Part shown: one piece after another, positions 17,527 to 27,709 of the stretch | How the letters are laid out: every line of letters begins with the position of its first letter | Numbering within the stretch: the first letter of the stretch is position 1 | DNA from: Evansella sp041820985 | GTDB lineage: Bacteria > Bacillota > Bacilli > Bacillales > Salisediminibacteriaceae | Assembly: GCF_041820985.1 (NCBI RefSeq) | Contig: NZ_JBGUAU010000009.1 | Span: forward strand, 62,001 to 126,000 | Direction: 5' to 3' | Length of the DNA: 64,000 bases | The notes under the pieces: model-generated | What the model was told of the DNA's origin: nothing | Seen by the model: the letters and a program-made list of their open reading frames with translations, nothing else | Database searches by the model: none | Translations under genes and position numbers: made by a program

Positions 17527-19194
17527 ATGCGTAGTGATATGATTAAAAAAGGTATAGACCGCGCTCCCCATCGTAGTCTATTACACGCAGCAGGGGTAAA
17601 AACAAGAGATTTAGATAAGCCATTTATCGGGGTTTGTAATTCATATATTGATATTATTCCAGGCCATATGCACCTAAATAAGTTTGCAGAAGTTGTAAAA
17701 CAAGCGATACGTGAAGCAGGTGGAATTCCATTTGAATTCAATACGATCGGTGTTGACGACGGAATAGCAATGGGTCATATTGGAATGCGCTACTCACTTC
17801 CAAGCCGAGAGATTATCGCAGACAGTGCAGAAACAGTAATCAATGCTCACTGGTTCGATGGAGTATTCTATATTCCTAACTGCGATAAAATTACACCAGG
17901 TATGCTAATGGCAGCAGCGAGAACGAACGTACCTTCTGTCTTTGTATCCGGTGGTCCGATGGAAGCAGGTGTTTCCTCAACAGGTCAAAACCTCTCTCTC
18001 GTTTCTGTGTTTGAAGGTGTTGGTGCTTACCACCAAGGTACAATGTCACGGGAAGAGTTAGCGGCATTAGAAACAAGTGCTTGTCCAACCTGTGGATCCT
18101 GTTCAGGTATGTTTACTGCAAATTCCATGAATTCGCTTATGGAAATGCTAGGAATGACAGTACCTGGTAACGGTACAATGCTAGCAACTTCAGATGAACG
18201 TCATAGACTTATTTACGAAGCGGCAAACCATTTAATGGATTTAGTAAAAAAAGATATTAAACCAAGTGATATATTAACGAAGGAAACATTTGATAATGCA
18301 TTTGCTTTAGATATGGCAATGGGTGGTTCTACCAATACTGTTCTTCATACATTAGCAATCGCACATGAAGCTGGAATTGAATATGACTTACATGACATTA
18401 ATCGCATTGCTGAAAAGGTTCCTTACCTTTCAAAAATAAGTCCAGCATCTGACTACTCTATGCATGATGTACATTTAGCAGGTGGAGTTAGTGCCATTAT
18501 AAATGAGCTTTGTAAAATTGAAGGACTTATTAATAGAGATCAAATTACGATTACTGGTAAAAGCATATCTGAAAACGTAAAAGATGCAAAAATCTTAAAT
18601 GATGATGTCATCCGCTCGAAAGATAACCCATATAGTCCTGTTGGTGGACTCTCCATTCTCCACGGTAACCTAGCACCAAATGGTGGAGTAATAAAAGTAG
18701 GAGCAGTTGATCCAGCTATTAAGAAATTCCTTGGTGAGGCAATCGTATTTGAATCTCAGGACGAAGCGTTAGCTGGAATAAACGATGGTACTGTCCAATC
18801 AGGTCATGTAGTAGTAATTCGTTACGAAGGTCCTAAAGGCGGACCAGGGATGCCAGAAATGTTAGCTCCTACCTCTGCAATTGCTGGTAGAAAGCTTGAT
18901 AAAGAGGTTGCATTAATTACCGATGGTCGTTTCTCTGGAGCAAGTCGAGGAATTTCTATCGGGCATATCTCACCAGAAGCTGCGGAAGGTGGTCCTATCG
19001 CTTTTGTGAAAAATGGTGACCCGATCCTAATTGATTTAGACGCTCGGTCCATTGAATTACTCGTGGAAGAAAGCGAGTTAACAAAACGAAAAGAAACATT
19101 TACGAAACCAGAGCCAAAGATTAAAAAAGGCTACTTAGCTAGATATGCTAAGTTGGTAACATCCGCTAATACAGGCGGAGTAATGAAAATATAG
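17527..19194 (+). CDS. ilvD: Dihydroxy-acid dehydratase
   Basis: 555-residue Fe-S enzyme that dehydrates 2,3-dihydroxy acids to the 2-keto acid precursors of Val and Ile. Cluster ligands are visible: C37 in GVCNSY, C119 in NCDKITPGM and C192 in CGSCSGM. ATG follows AGGAGG by five nt. It is the last gene before the T-box terminator, so it can be expressed without antitermination while ilvB onwards cannot. Confidence 0.96.
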   Translation: MRSDMIKKGIDRAPHRSLLHAAGVKTRDLDKPFIGVCNSYIDIIPGHMHLNKFAEVVKQAIREAGGIPFEFNTIGVDDGIAMGHIGMRYSLPSREIIADSAETVINAHWFDGVFYIPNCDKITPGMLMAAARTNVPSVFVSGGPMEAGVSSTGQNLSLVSVFEGVGAYHQGTMSREELAALETSACPTCGSCSGMFTANSMNSLMEMLGMTVPGNGTMLATSDERHRLIYEAANHLMDLVKKDIKPSDILTKETFDNAFALDMAMGGSTNTVLHTLAIAHEAGIEYDLHDINRIAEKVPYLSKISPASDYSMHDVHLAGGVSAIINELCKIEGLINRDQITITGKSISENVKDAKILNDDVIRSKDNPYSPVGGLSILHGNLAPNGGVIKVGAVDPAIKKFLGEAIVFESQDEALAGINDGTVQSGHVVVIRYEGPKGGPGMPEMLAPTSAIAGRKLDKEVALITDGRFSGASRGISIGHISPEAAEGGPIAFVKNGDPILIDLDARSIELLVEESELTKRKETFTKPEPKIKKGYLARYAKLVTSANTGGVMKI

Positions 19195-19220
19195 TTTTTT
19201 GACAATTACAAATAATAAAA

Positions 19221-19530
19221 CGATGACGGGAATAAAGGAATAAGTTCTAGTATTCACAGAGAGCCGGGGTTGCTGGAAGCCCGGAAATACACCTTATTCT
19301 GACATCATCCCTGAGTGGTAAGCTGAACGGTCATTTCTAAGTAGGCTTAGCCAGGTGTTCTTTAGAACACCTGTTATCAAAAGAAGCACATTCGTAACGA
19401 TGGAGCTTCATGAGGCAGTGTTTGTGAAAATACTGCAAAACCGGGTGGTACCGTGAAAAGGAAAAGACCTTTTCTCCCCGTTAATCCACAAAAGAACTGT
19501 GGTTTATTTGGGAAGAAATAGGTCTTTTTG
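19221..19530 (+). promoter_or_regulatory. T-box leader with probable Ile (ATC) specifier, inside the operon
   Basis: Stem I is formed by GGAATAAG (from 19237) with CTTATTC (19293-19299), above a GGGA/TCCC base. The AGAGAG motif sits at about 19259-19264. The 3' side of the specifier loop reads GAC-ATC-A-TCCC with ATC at 19304-19306. The conserved T-box GGGTGGTACCG is at 19443-19453; its TGGT pairs with a tRNA ACCA end. The terminator stem AAAAGACC/GGTCTTTTT spans 19462-19529. It should read through when tRNA-Ile is uncharged. The codon assignment rests on hand folding. Confidence 0.9.
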
Positions 19531-19618
19531 TCTTTGAAAAAAAATGTAAACAAGGTTCAAAAATAAGAGTTTTATAAATGATAGATTATAGTATTAAAAA
19601 AATTAGGAGGGATTAAAG

Positions 19619-21346
19619 GTGAATGTTGAAACAAAACCGGAAACCCAAAAAGTGACAAAGCCAAGAACGGGAGCAGATCTTCTCGTACAGACGTTGATTG
19701 AGGAGGAAGTGAAAACAATCTTTGGATACCCAGGAGGTGCAGTTTTACCAATTTACGATGCATTATACCGAGCAAAAGATAAAGCTACCTTTGAACACAT
19801 TTTAACGAGACATGAACAAGGAGCAATCCATGCAGCTGAAGGCTATGCTCGTGTTTCTGGTAAACCTGGAGTTGTGATTGCAACGTCTGGTCCTGGAGCT
19901 ACAAACTTAATAACAGGTATTGCGGATGCCATGATGGATTCCTTACCACTCGTAATTTTCACAGGGCAGGTTGCTCGTGGTGTCATTGGTACAGATGCAT
20001 TCCAAGAAGCAGATGTGATGGGTCTTACAACACCGATTACGAAACAAAATTATCAAATTCAAGACGTTCGAGATTTACCTAGAATCGTCAAGGAAGCATT
20101 TCATATAGCTTCCACAGGAAGACCGGGTCCAGTTGTAGTGGATATTCCGAAAGATATATCTGCGAACCCATGTGGCGACACATTTGATACAGAATTTCAC
20201 TTACCTGGTTACCAACCAACGATCAAGCCAAATCCATTACAAATAAAGAAACTAGCCGACTCTATAGCAACAGCGCAAAAACCAGTGATTCTTGCTGGTG
20301 CAGGTGTTCTGTTCGGAAAAGCAACAGACGAACTAGTAGCTTTCGCTGAAAAACACTCTTTACCAGTAACTACAACGCTTCTAGGCTTAGGTAGTTTTCC
20401 AGGTGACCATGAATTGGCACTTGGTATGGCTGGGATGCATGGAACGTACACAGCAAATATGGCTTTATATGAATGTGATCTACTAATTAATATTGGTGCT
20501 CGTTTCGATGACAGATTAACAGGTAACTTAGAACATTTTGCTCCTACTGCAACAGTAGCTCATATTGATATTGATCCAGCAGAGATTGGAAAAAATGTTC
20601 ACACTCAAATCCCTATCGTTGCGGATTCAAAAGAGGCATTAAGACAATTGCTACTTCAAGTGAAGCAGTCACCTGATCATTATAGCTGGCTAAATAAATT
20701 GAGTACGCAAAAAGAGGAGTATCCACTGTGGTTCAATAATCCGCAAAAGGAAATGATTCCTCAATGGTTGATGAAGGCTTTGCACAAAGTTACCGATGGA
20801 AATGCTATCATCACAACAGACGTTGGACAGCATCAAATGTGGGCAGCACAATACTACACATTCAATAAACCGAATCGTTGGGTAACGTCCGGTGGTCTAG
20901 GAACAATGGGCTTTGGCTTCCCTGCTGCTATTGGTGCACAGTTTGCTGAACCTGATTCCACAGTTGTCGCTGTTGTCGGGGACGGTGGGTTCCAAATGAC
21001 AATGCAAGAACTATCAGTACTTCAAGAACGAGGATTACCAATTAAAATCATTATTGTAAACAACGGGGCATTAGGAATGGTAAGACAATGGCAAGAAACG
21101 TTCTATGAAAGTCGTTACTCCGAATCATTACTAAGCGTTCAGCCTGATTTTGTAAAACTTGCTGATAGCTATGATATTAAAGGGATGAAGATTGATAACC
21201 AGGAAGACCTTATCAATGTTCTTCCGGAAGTATTTGCTTATGACGGCCCAATGCTTTTAGACTGTCGAGTATTACAACAAGAAAATGTCTATCCAATGAT
21301 TGCTCCAGGAAAAGGGCTACATGAAATGATAGGGGTGAAACCATGA
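19619..21346 (+). CDS. ilvB: Acetolactate synthase, large catalytic subunit
   Basis: 575-residue ThDP/FAD enzyme condensing pyruvate with pyruvate or 2-ketobutyrate, the first common step to Val/Leu and Ile. FGYPGGAVLPIYDAL and HEQGAIHAAEGYAR carry the catalytic Glu. The ThDP/Mg site is the GDGGFQM...NN motif in the C-terminal third. The GTG start at 19619 has AGGAGG 8 nt upstream. First gene behind the T-box; overlaps ilvH by 4 bp. Confidence 0.96.
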   Translation: MNVETKPETQKVTKPRTGADLLVQTLIEEEVKTIFGYPGGAVLPIYDALYRAKDKATFEHILTRHEQGAIHAAEGYARVSGKPGVVIATSGPGATNLITGIADAMMDSLPLVIFTGQVARGVIGTDAFQEADVMGLTTPITKQNYQIQDVRDLPRIVKEAFHIASTGRPGPVVVDIPKDISANPCGDTFDTEFHLPGYQPTIKPNPLQIKKLADSIATAQKPVILAGAGVLFGKATDELVAFAEKHSLPVTTTLLGLGSFPGDHELALGMAGMHGTYTANMALYECDLLINIGARFDDRLTGNLEHFAPTATVAHIDIDPAEIGKNVHTQIPIVADSKEALRQLLLQVKQSPDHYSWLNKLSTQKEEYPLWFNNPQKEMIPQWLMKALHKVTDGNAIITTDVGQHQMWAAQYYTFNKPNRWVTSGGLGTMGFGFPAAIGAQFAEPDSTVVAVVGDGGFQMTMQELSVLQERGLPIKIIIVNNGALGMVRQWQETFYESRYSESLLSVQPDFVKLADSYDIKGMKIDNQEDLINVLPEVFAYDGPMLLDCRVLQQENVYPMIAPGKGLHEMIGVKP

Positions 21347-21864
21347 AACGAATCATAACTGCCACTGTTCAAAACCGCAGTGGTGTATTAAACCGAATTA
21401 CTGGATTAATGCAAAAACGTCAATTTAATATTGAAAGTATCTCTGTTGGAAGAACAGAAGTCGATAGCATTTCACGCATGACGTTAGTCGTTGATGTGGA
21501 AGACAATCAAAAGTTAGAGCAACTAACAAAACAACTAAATAAGCAAATAGATGTTTTAAAAGTATCCGATATTACAGACAAAGCAATTGTGGCTCGAGAG
21601 CTGGCGTTAGTGAAAGTCCTAAGCAGTAGTCAGCTTCGAAGTGAGATTCAAGGAATTATTGAGCCGTTTCGAGCTTCCATTATCGATGTAAGTAAAGACA
21701 GTTTAACCGTTCAAGTAACAGGTAAACCAGACAAAATCGAAGCACTTATCGACTTACTTCGCCCATATGGAATTAAAGAACTAGCAAGAACTGGTGTTAC
21801 AGCATTCTTACGAGGTCATCAACCTCAAGTAACAGAATTAACGAGTTATTCCCTATTAAAATAA
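21343..21864 (+). CDS. ilvH: Acetolactate synthase, small regulatory subunit
   Basis: 173 residues. The N-terminal ACT domain (NRSGVLNRITGLMQKRQFNI) binds valine for feedback control; the C-terminal domain (about 80-165) activates IlvB. Starts within the ilvB stop (ATGA), ensuring coupled synthesis. Also called ilvN. Confidence 0.95.
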   Translation: MKRIITATVQNRSGVLNRITGLMQKRQFNIESISVGRTEVDSISRMTLVVDVEDNQKLEQLTKQLNKQIDVLKVSDITDKAIVARELALVKVLSSSQLRSEIQGIIEPFRASIIDVSKDSLTVQVTGKPDKIEALIDLLRPYGIKELARTGVTAFLRGHQPQVTELTSYSLLK

Positions 21865-21900
21865 AAAATAAAACACACAATCAGAGAGGATGTATTTAAC

Positions 21901-22932
21901 ATGACAAAAGTACTTTACAACAACAATATCAATGAAGAGGTTTTAAAAGCGAAGAAAGTTGCAATTATCGGGTATGGATCTCAAGGACACGCACATGCCC
22001 TTAACTTAAAAGAAAGTGGATTCGATGTTGTAGTAGGTTTAAGACAAGGTAAGTCTTGGGATAAAGCAGTTGAAGACGGAGTTGAGGTTACAACAGTAGC
22101 TGAAGCAACTGCACAAGCAGATGTAGTAATGGTTCTTCTCCCTGACGAGTATCAACCAAAAATTTATGAAGAGAGCATCAAGCCAAATCTACAACCTGGA
22201 AATGCATTAGCATTCGCACACGGTTTTAACGTTCACTTTAACCAAATCGTTCCTCCTGCTGATGTGGATGTATTCCTTGTTGCACCAAAAGGTCCTGGAC
22301 ATTTAGTTCGTAGAACATTTACAGAAGGTGCTGGGGTACCTGCATTATATGCTGTTTTCCAAGATGCTACAGGAGCAGCAAAAGACCTTGCATTAGCTTA
22401 CGCAAAAGGTGTTGGTGGCGGCCGCGCTGGAATCTTAGAAACAACTTTCCAAGAGGAAACAGAAACAGATCTATTCGGAGAGCAAGCAGTACTATGTGGT
22501 GGTTTAACAAGTCTAGTAAAAGCAGGTTTTGAAACATTAACAGAAGCTGGTTATCAACCTGAAGTTGCCTATTTCGAGTGTTTACATGAATTAAAATTGA
22601 TCGTTGACCTTATGTATGAGGGTGGTCTTGAAGGAATGCGCTACTCTATCTCTGACACTGCTCAGTGGGGCGACTTCGTATCAGGTCCTAGAGTTGTAAA
22701 CGAAGAAACTAAAGCTCGTATGAAAGAAGTGTTAACAGACATTCAAACTGGTAAATTTGCACATGGATGGATTCTTGAAAACCAAGCAAATCGTCCACAG
22801 TTTACCGCTATTAATGCAAAAGAAAGTACACACCAAATTGAAAAAGTAGGAAAGGAACTTCGTGAGTTAATGCCATTTGTTAAGAAACCACAAAACTCTA
22901 AAAAGGAAGTGGTCACAAATGTCTCGAATTAA
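21901..22932 (+). CDS. ilvC: Ketol-acid reductoisomerase (class I)
   Basis: 343-residue NADPH enzyme that isomerises and reduces acetolactate or acetohydroxybutyrate. The Rossmann motif GYGSQGHAHALNL and the loop GLRQGKSW are present, as are the Mg ligands in the ETETDLFGEQ segment and the C-terminal knotted domain. AGAGAGGATG precedes ATG. leuA begins inside its 3' end. Confidence 0.96.
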   Translation: MTKVLYNNNINEEVLKAKKVAIIGYGSQGHAHALNLKESGFDVVVGLRQGKSWDKAVEDGVEVTTVAEATAQADVVMVLLPDEYQPKIYEESIKPNLQPGNALAFAHGFNVHFNQIVPPADVDVFLVAPKGPGHLVRRTFTEGAGVPALYAVFQDATGAAKDLALAYAKGVGGGRAGILETTFQEETETDLFGEQAVLCGGLTSLVKAGFETLTEAGYQPEVAYFECLHELKLIVDLMYEGGLEGMRYSISDTAQWGDFVSGPRVVNEETKARMKEVLTDIQTGKFAHGWILENQANRPQFTAINAKESTHQIEKVGKELRELMPFVKKPQNSKKEVVTNVSN

Positions 22933-24463
22933 CGTCTTTGACACAACACTGAGAGATGGTGAACAATCTCCTGGGGTTAATTTGAATCAACTTGAAAAAT
23001 TAGAGATTGCTAAACAACTAGAACGTTTCGGTGTAGATATTATGGAGGCTGGTTTTCCAGCTTCCTCTCAAGGAGATTTCGAAGGCGTAAGAAACATTGC
23101 TAGAACCATCAAAAACGCAGCTGTAACAGGTCTTGCAAGAGCAAAAAAATCGGATATTGATATCGCTTGGGATGCGTTAAAAGATGCGGCAGAGCCTAGT
23201 CTTCATATCTTCCTAGCTACCTCCCCTATCCATATGACTTATAAGCTGAAGAAGACACCAGACCAAGTTATTTCCACTGCTGTTGATATGGTTTCTTATG
23301 CAAGACGAAACTTTCCTAATGTAGAATGGTCTGCCGAAGATGCTTCTCGCTCTGATATTGATTATTTAGTAAAGATAATTGAAAAAGTGATTGACGCTGG
23401 AGCAACCGTGATTAATCTTCCGGACACGGTTGGTTATACTACTCCAGAAGAATACGGCTATTTATTCCGTTATGTAAGAGAAAATGTTCGTAATATTGAT
23501 AAAGTTGTTTTATCCGCACATTGCCATAATGATTTAGGTATGGCAGTTGCTAATACAATGGCAGCCATTAAGAACGGTGCAACTCAAATAGAAGGAACAA
23601 TTAATGGTATTGGAGAAAGAGCTGGAAATGCAGCCCTTGAAGAGATTGCAGTTGCGTTGAATATTCGTGCAGATAAATATCCATTTACTACTAATCTAGT
23701 TTTAAAAGAAATCAAAAGAACGAGTGATCTTGTTAGTAAGCTAACAGGCATGGCTGTTCCAGGCAACAAAGCCGTTGTTGGAAAAAATGCATTTGCTCAT
23801 GAATCTGGTATTCACCAAGATGGAGTATTAAAAAATGCAGCAACGTATGAAATTATTACTCCTGAATTAGTAGGCGTTTTGTCCAATGATTTAGTGCTTG
23901 GTAAGCATTCTGGCAGACACGCATTTAAAGATAAAGTTATTCAACTAGGTTATCAATTTACAGATGAGAAAATCACAGAAGCATTCCAAGCTTTTAAGCA
24001 ATTAACAGATCGTAAAAAAGAAGTAACGGATGATGACTTATTTACGATTTTAACAGATATTCAAACGGACGTAAAAGATGTGAAAAAATACGAACTTGAA
24101 TCATTCCAAGTCCAATATGGTTCTTCTAATATTCCTACAGCTACAGTTGCTCTTACAACTCCAGATGGAGAACATGTGGAGGCTGCCTGTACTGGAAAAG
24201 GTAGTGTAGAAGCACTTTATAATACGTTAGAAGCATTAATTGAAGAAAAAATTCATTTAACAGATTATCGCTTGAATTCTATCGGTTCAGGTCGAGATGC
24301 ACTAGCACAGGCTCATATCAAAATGACTGTGAATGATATTTCTGTTAGTGGACGTGGATCTGCACAGGATGTATTAGAAGCATCTGCAAAGGCATTTTTA
24401 AATGCAGTAAATCGCGTGTTCATTAAACAACATTCCTATCAAAAAGAAACTGCGAATCTTTAA
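22919..24463 (+). CDS. leuA: 2-isopropylmalate synthase
   Basis: 514 residues; condenses acetyl-CoA with 2-ketoisovalerate, the first committed step to Leu. The TIM-barrel signature DTTLRDGEQSPG is at the N-terminus, the metal motif SAHCHND in the middle, and a C-terminal regulatory domain (about 390-510) should bind Leu. The ATG at 22919 overlaps the ilvC stop by 14 bp and follows AAAGGAAG; the protein then begins MSRINVFDTTLRDG. The 14-codon upstream extension is rejected. Confidence 0.95.
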   Translation: MSRINVFDTTLRDGEQSPGVNLNQLEKLEIAKQLERFGVDIMEAGFPASSQGDFEGVRNIARTIKNAAVTGLARAKKSDIDIAWDALKDAAEPSLHIFLATSPIHMTYKLKKTPDQVISTAVDMVSYARRNFPNVEWSAEDASRSDIDYLVKIIEKVIDAGATVINLPDTVGYTTPEEYGYLFRYVRENVRNIDKVVLSAHCHNDLGMAVANTMAAIKNGATQIEGTINGIGERAGNAALEEIAVALNIRADKYPFTTNLVLKEIKRTSDLVSKLTGMAVPGNKAVVGKNAFAHESGIHQDGVLKNAATYEIITPELVGVLSNDLVLGKHSGRHAFKDKVIQLGYQFTDEKITEAFQAFKQLTDRKKEVTDDDLFTILTDIQTDVKDVKKYELESFQVQYGSSNIPTATVALTTPDGEHVEAACTGKGSVEALYNTLEALIEEKIHLTDYRLNSIGSGRDALAQAHIKMTVNDISVSGRGSAQDVLEASAKAFLNAVNRVFIKQHSYQKETANL

Positions 24464-24513
24464 AGTAAAGTTTATCGCTTCTAGGAGCGTATAAAAAACG
24501 AGGAGGTACTATT

Positions 24514-25623
24514 ATGAAAAAGAAAATCGTGTTACTTCCTGGTGATGGTATCGGTGCCGAAGTAATCGAATCAGCAAAAGAGGTATTAGAAGCAATAGCC
24601 GATGAATTTAACCATTCATTTACCTTTAGCACTCATGATATTGGTGGAATATCGATCGATAAACACGGTACTCCCCTTCCAGATGAAACAGTGAAAGCAT
24701 GTAAAGAAGCTGATGCAGTACTACTAGGTGCTGTTGGTGGTCCGAAATGGGATAATAACCCTTCTCACCTTCGACCTGAACGAGGATTACTAGGAATTCG
24801 AAAAGAGCTAGATTTATTTGCAAACTTACGACCTGTTAAGGGGTTCAAAAAGTTATTACATGCTTCTCCTTTAAAAGAAAGTGTTGTAGCCGGTAGTGAT
24901 CTTCTTATCGTTCGTGAGTTAACAGGTGGTCTATACTTTGGAACTCCAAGTGAACGTAGTGAAGACGGCCAGTCTGTTGTGGACACACTCGCTTATACAA
25001 AAGCAGAAATTGAAAGAATCGTAGATAATGCCTTCCAATGTGCACAACGACGAAGAAAGCATTTGACGTCCGTTGACAAAGCGAATGTTTTAGAATCTAG
25101 TAAGCTATGGCGGGAAGTGGTGGAAGAGAAAAAAGCTCAATACCCTGATGTCACAGTCGAGCACACACTAGTAGATGCAACTGCAATGAAGCTCATCACT
25201 GCACCTACAGAGTTTGATGTTATCGTAACGGAGAATATGTTTGGTGATATTTTAAGTGATGAAGCATCTGTGTTAACTGGTTCACTAGGAATGTTACCTT
25301 CTGCTAGTTTGCGAGATGATAGTTTCGGTTTATATGAGCCAGTTCACGGATCTGCTCCTGACATTGCCGGTCAAGGAATTGCGAATCCACTTGCAATGAT
25401 ATTATCAACTGCTCTAATGCTCAAGCACTCCTTCCATCTAGATAAAGAAGCAAATTTAATAGAAGAGGCTGTAGAAGCAGTCCTTAATGATGGGTACCAT
25501 ACGGCAGACCTCAAGCTTCAAGGCGAAGGTCATAAAGTTGATACAAATACAATGACAAAACTTATTGTTGAATTTATTAAATCAGAAAGTGCAACGATCA
25601 GCATTTTAGGTTGTTATAGCTAA
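24514..25623 (+). CDS. leuB: 3-isopropylmalate dehydrogenase
   Basis: 369-residue NAD-dependent dehydrogenase converting 3-isopropylmalate to 2-ketoisocaproate. LPGDGIGAEV at the N-terminus, the substrate arginines in RPERGLLGIRKEL and RELTGGLYFG, and the NAD-binding GSAPDIAGQGIANP are all present. A perfect AGGAGG precedes ATG. The C-terminus ends SATISILGCYS, a few residues longer than typical relatives. Confidence 0.95.
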   Translation: MKKKIVLLPGDGIGAEVIESAKEVLEAIADEFNHSFTFSTHDIGGISIDKHGTPLPDETVKACKEADAVLLGAVGGPKWDNNPSHLRPERGLLGIRKELDLFANLRPVKGFKKLLHASPLKESVVAGSDLLIVRELTGGLYFGTPSERSEDGQSVVDTLAYTKAEIERIVDNAFQCAQRRRKHLTSVDKANVLESSKLWREVVEEKKAQYPDVTVEHTLVDATAMKLITAPTEFDVIVTENMFGDILSDEASVLTGSLGMLPSASLRDDSFGLYEPVHGSAPDIAGQGIANPLAMILSTALMLKHSFHLDKEANLIEEAVEAVLNDGYHTADLKLQGEGHKVDTNTMTKLIVEFIKSESATISILGCYS

Positions 25624-25639
25624 GGTAAGGAGTGATAAA

Positions 25640-27061
25640 ATGTCTAATCAAAAAACAATTATTGAAAAAATTTGGGAACAACATATTGTTCATCGTGAAG
25701 TAAATAAACCTGATCTACTCTATATAGATCTTCATCTTGTTCATGAGGTAACCTCTCCTCAAGCATTTGAGGGATTACGATTAGCAAACCGTAAAGTTCG
25801 CCGTCCTGATCGAACATTTGCTACAATGGATCACAACGTTCCAACACTTGATCGTTACTTTATCAAAGATCCAGTGTCTAAAAAACAAATGGAAACATTG
25901 AAAACAAATTGTGAGGAATTTGGTGTTCCTTTAGCTGATATTGATCACCCTGACCAAGGGATTGTACACGTTATTGGACCAGAATTAGGTTTAACACAGC
26001 CTGGTAAAACAATTGTTTGTGGAGACAGTCATACTTCTACACACGGTGCCTTCGGTGCCCTCGCATTCGGTATTGGTACAAGCGAAGTAGAACATGTACT
26101 AGCAACACAAACACTATGGCAAGCACCGCCAAAAACGTTAAATGTAAAAGTAAATGGTAATCTAGGTGTTGGTGTAACTGCAAAAGACTTAATATTGGCA
26201 ATCATCGCGAAATTTGGTGTCCGTTTTGGAACTGGTTATGTTGTGGAATTTACAGGAGATGCAATCCGTAACCTCACAATGGAAGAAAGAATGACAGTTT
26301 GTAACATGTCCATCGAAGCAGGTGCTAGAGCTGGTCTCATTAGCCCTGATGAAACAACGTTTGAATATATCAAAGGTAGACGTCATGCTCCTAAAGGAGA
26401 AGATTTCGATAAAGCAGTAGAAAAATGGAGTGCGTTAGCTACGGACGAAGGTGCCGTTTATGATGCAACTGTGGAAATCAATGCAGAAGAAATTGAACCA
26501 CAAGTAACTTGGGGAACCAACCCTGGAATGGGTATTCCAGTAAGTGCATCTGTTCCTAACCCAAGCTCAGCAAACTCAGCTAGCGAAAAAGAAGAAATCG
26601 AGCGTGCCTTAGAATATATGGGTCTCGAAGCAGATCAGCCTATAACTTCTGTTACAATCGACCATGTCTTTATTGGATCCTGTACGAACTCACGTATCAG
26701 TGACTTACGTAGGGCTGCAAACATTGTACGTGGGAAAAAAGTGAATCCATCTGTTACAGCCATCGTTGTTCCTGGTTCACAAACAGTGAAAATAGCGGCA
26801 GAATCGGAAGGATTAGATGTTATCTTTAAGCAAGCAGGTTTTCAATGGAGAGAAGCTGGATGTAGTATGTGTCTAGCAATGAACGACGACATTGTCCCTT
26901 CTGGAGAACGTTGTGCTTCTACATCTAACAGAAACTTTGAAGGACGACAAGGAAATGGTGCAAGAACACATCTAGTAAGTCCTGAAATGGCAGCAGCTGC
27001 AGCTATTGAAGGACATTTCGTGGACGTTCGTAAATTTGCTGCACCATCACTATCTTCATAA
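25640..27061 (+). CDS. leuC: 3-isopropylmalate dehydratase, large subunit
   Basis: 473-residue aconitase-family subunit that carries the 4Fe-4S cluster; ligands are in GSCTNSRISDL and AGCSMCLAMN. With LeuD it interconverts 2- and 3-isopropylmalate. AAGGAG precedes ATG, 16 nt after leuB. leuD follows by 13 nt. Confidence 0.96.
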   Translation: MSNQKTIIEKIWEQHIVHREVNKPDLLYIDLHLVHEVTSPQAFEGLRLANRKVRRPDRTFATMDHNVPTLDRYFIKDPVSKKQMETLKTNCEEFGVPLADIDHPDQGIVHVIGPELGLTQPGKTIVCGDSHTSTHGAFGALAFGIGTSEVEHVLATQTLWQAPPKTLNVKVNGNLGVGVTAKDLILAIIAKFGVRFGTGYVVEFTGDAIRNLTMEERMTVCNMSIEAGARAGLISPDETTFEYIKGRRHAPKGEDFDKAVEKWSALATDEGAVYDATVEINAEEIEPQVTWGTNPGMGIPVSASVPNPSSANSASEKEEIERALEYMGLEADQPITSVTIDHVFIGSCTNSRISDLRRAANIVRGKKVNPSVTAIVVPGSQTVKIAAESEGLDVIFKQAGFQWREAGCSMCLAMNDDIVPSGERCASTSNRNFEGRQGNGARTHLVSPEMAAAAAIEGHFVDVRKFAAPSLSS

Positions 27062-27074
27062 GGAGGCTAAAAAA

Positions 27075-27656
27075 ATGGAACCTATACGAAAACATGAAGG
27101 GCTTGTGTACCCTTTGAATAGAGCAAATATTGACACAGACCAAATCATTCCTAAGCAATTTTTAAAACGAATCGAGCGTACAGGCTTCGGACAGTTTCTC
27201 TTTTATAACTGGCGTTTTCACGATGATGGAACTCCAAGAGAGAACTTTAGCTTAAATGATCCCAAATACGATGATGCTTCCATTATCGTTGCTGGAGAAA
27301 ACTTCGGTTGCGGCTCCTCTAGGGAGCACGCGCCTTGGGCAATACAAGATTATGGATTTAAGGTTGTTATTGCACCAAGCTATGCTGATATTTTTTACAA
27401 CAACTGCGTAAAAAATGGAATATTGGCTATTAAGCTCGATGAAGAGAAAGTAGAAAAGCTTATTAGCAAGGCGGAATCAGAGAGCTATAGGCTAACTGTT
27501 GATTTAGAAAAACAAGTTATTTTTGACAATGAAGGTTTTGAGCAGTCATTTGAAGTTCCGTCCTATCACAAGGAAATGTTAATAAATGGTTGGGACGAAA
27601 TTGCAGTAACTCTTACACACCAGGATAAAATTCAGCAATATGAACTATCATTTTAA
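27075..27656 (+). CDS. leuD: 3-isopropylmalate dehydratase, small subunit
   Basis: 193 residues, swivel-domain subunit with the substrate loop NFGCGSSREHAPWAI. The ATG at 27075 follows AAGGAGG with suitable spacing; the in-frame start 69 nt upstream lies inside leuC and lacks a ribosome site. Last gene of the operon, immediately followed by a strong terminator. Confidence 0.96.
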   Translation: MEPIRKHEGLVYPLNRANIDTDQIIPKQFLKRIERTGFGQFLFYNWRFHDDGTPRENFSLNDPKYDDASIIVAGENFGCGSSREHAPWAIQDYGFKVVIAPSYADIFYNNCVKNGILAIKLDEEKVEKLISKAESESYRLTVDLEKQVIFDNEGFEQSFEVPSYHKEMLINGWDEIAVTLTHQDKIQQYELSF

Positions 27657-27663
27657 AAGGAAG

Positions 27664-27709
27664 CGGGTGATTAGAAAGGTTTCTACCTCTCTAATCACCC
27701 GTTTTTTTT
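27664..27709 (+). terminator. Terminator of the ilv-leu operon
   Basis: Perfect 12-bp stem (CGGGTGATTAGA with TCTAATCACCCG) followed by eight T. It overlaps the 3' end of the convergent CBO0543-type gene. Confidence 0.95.
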
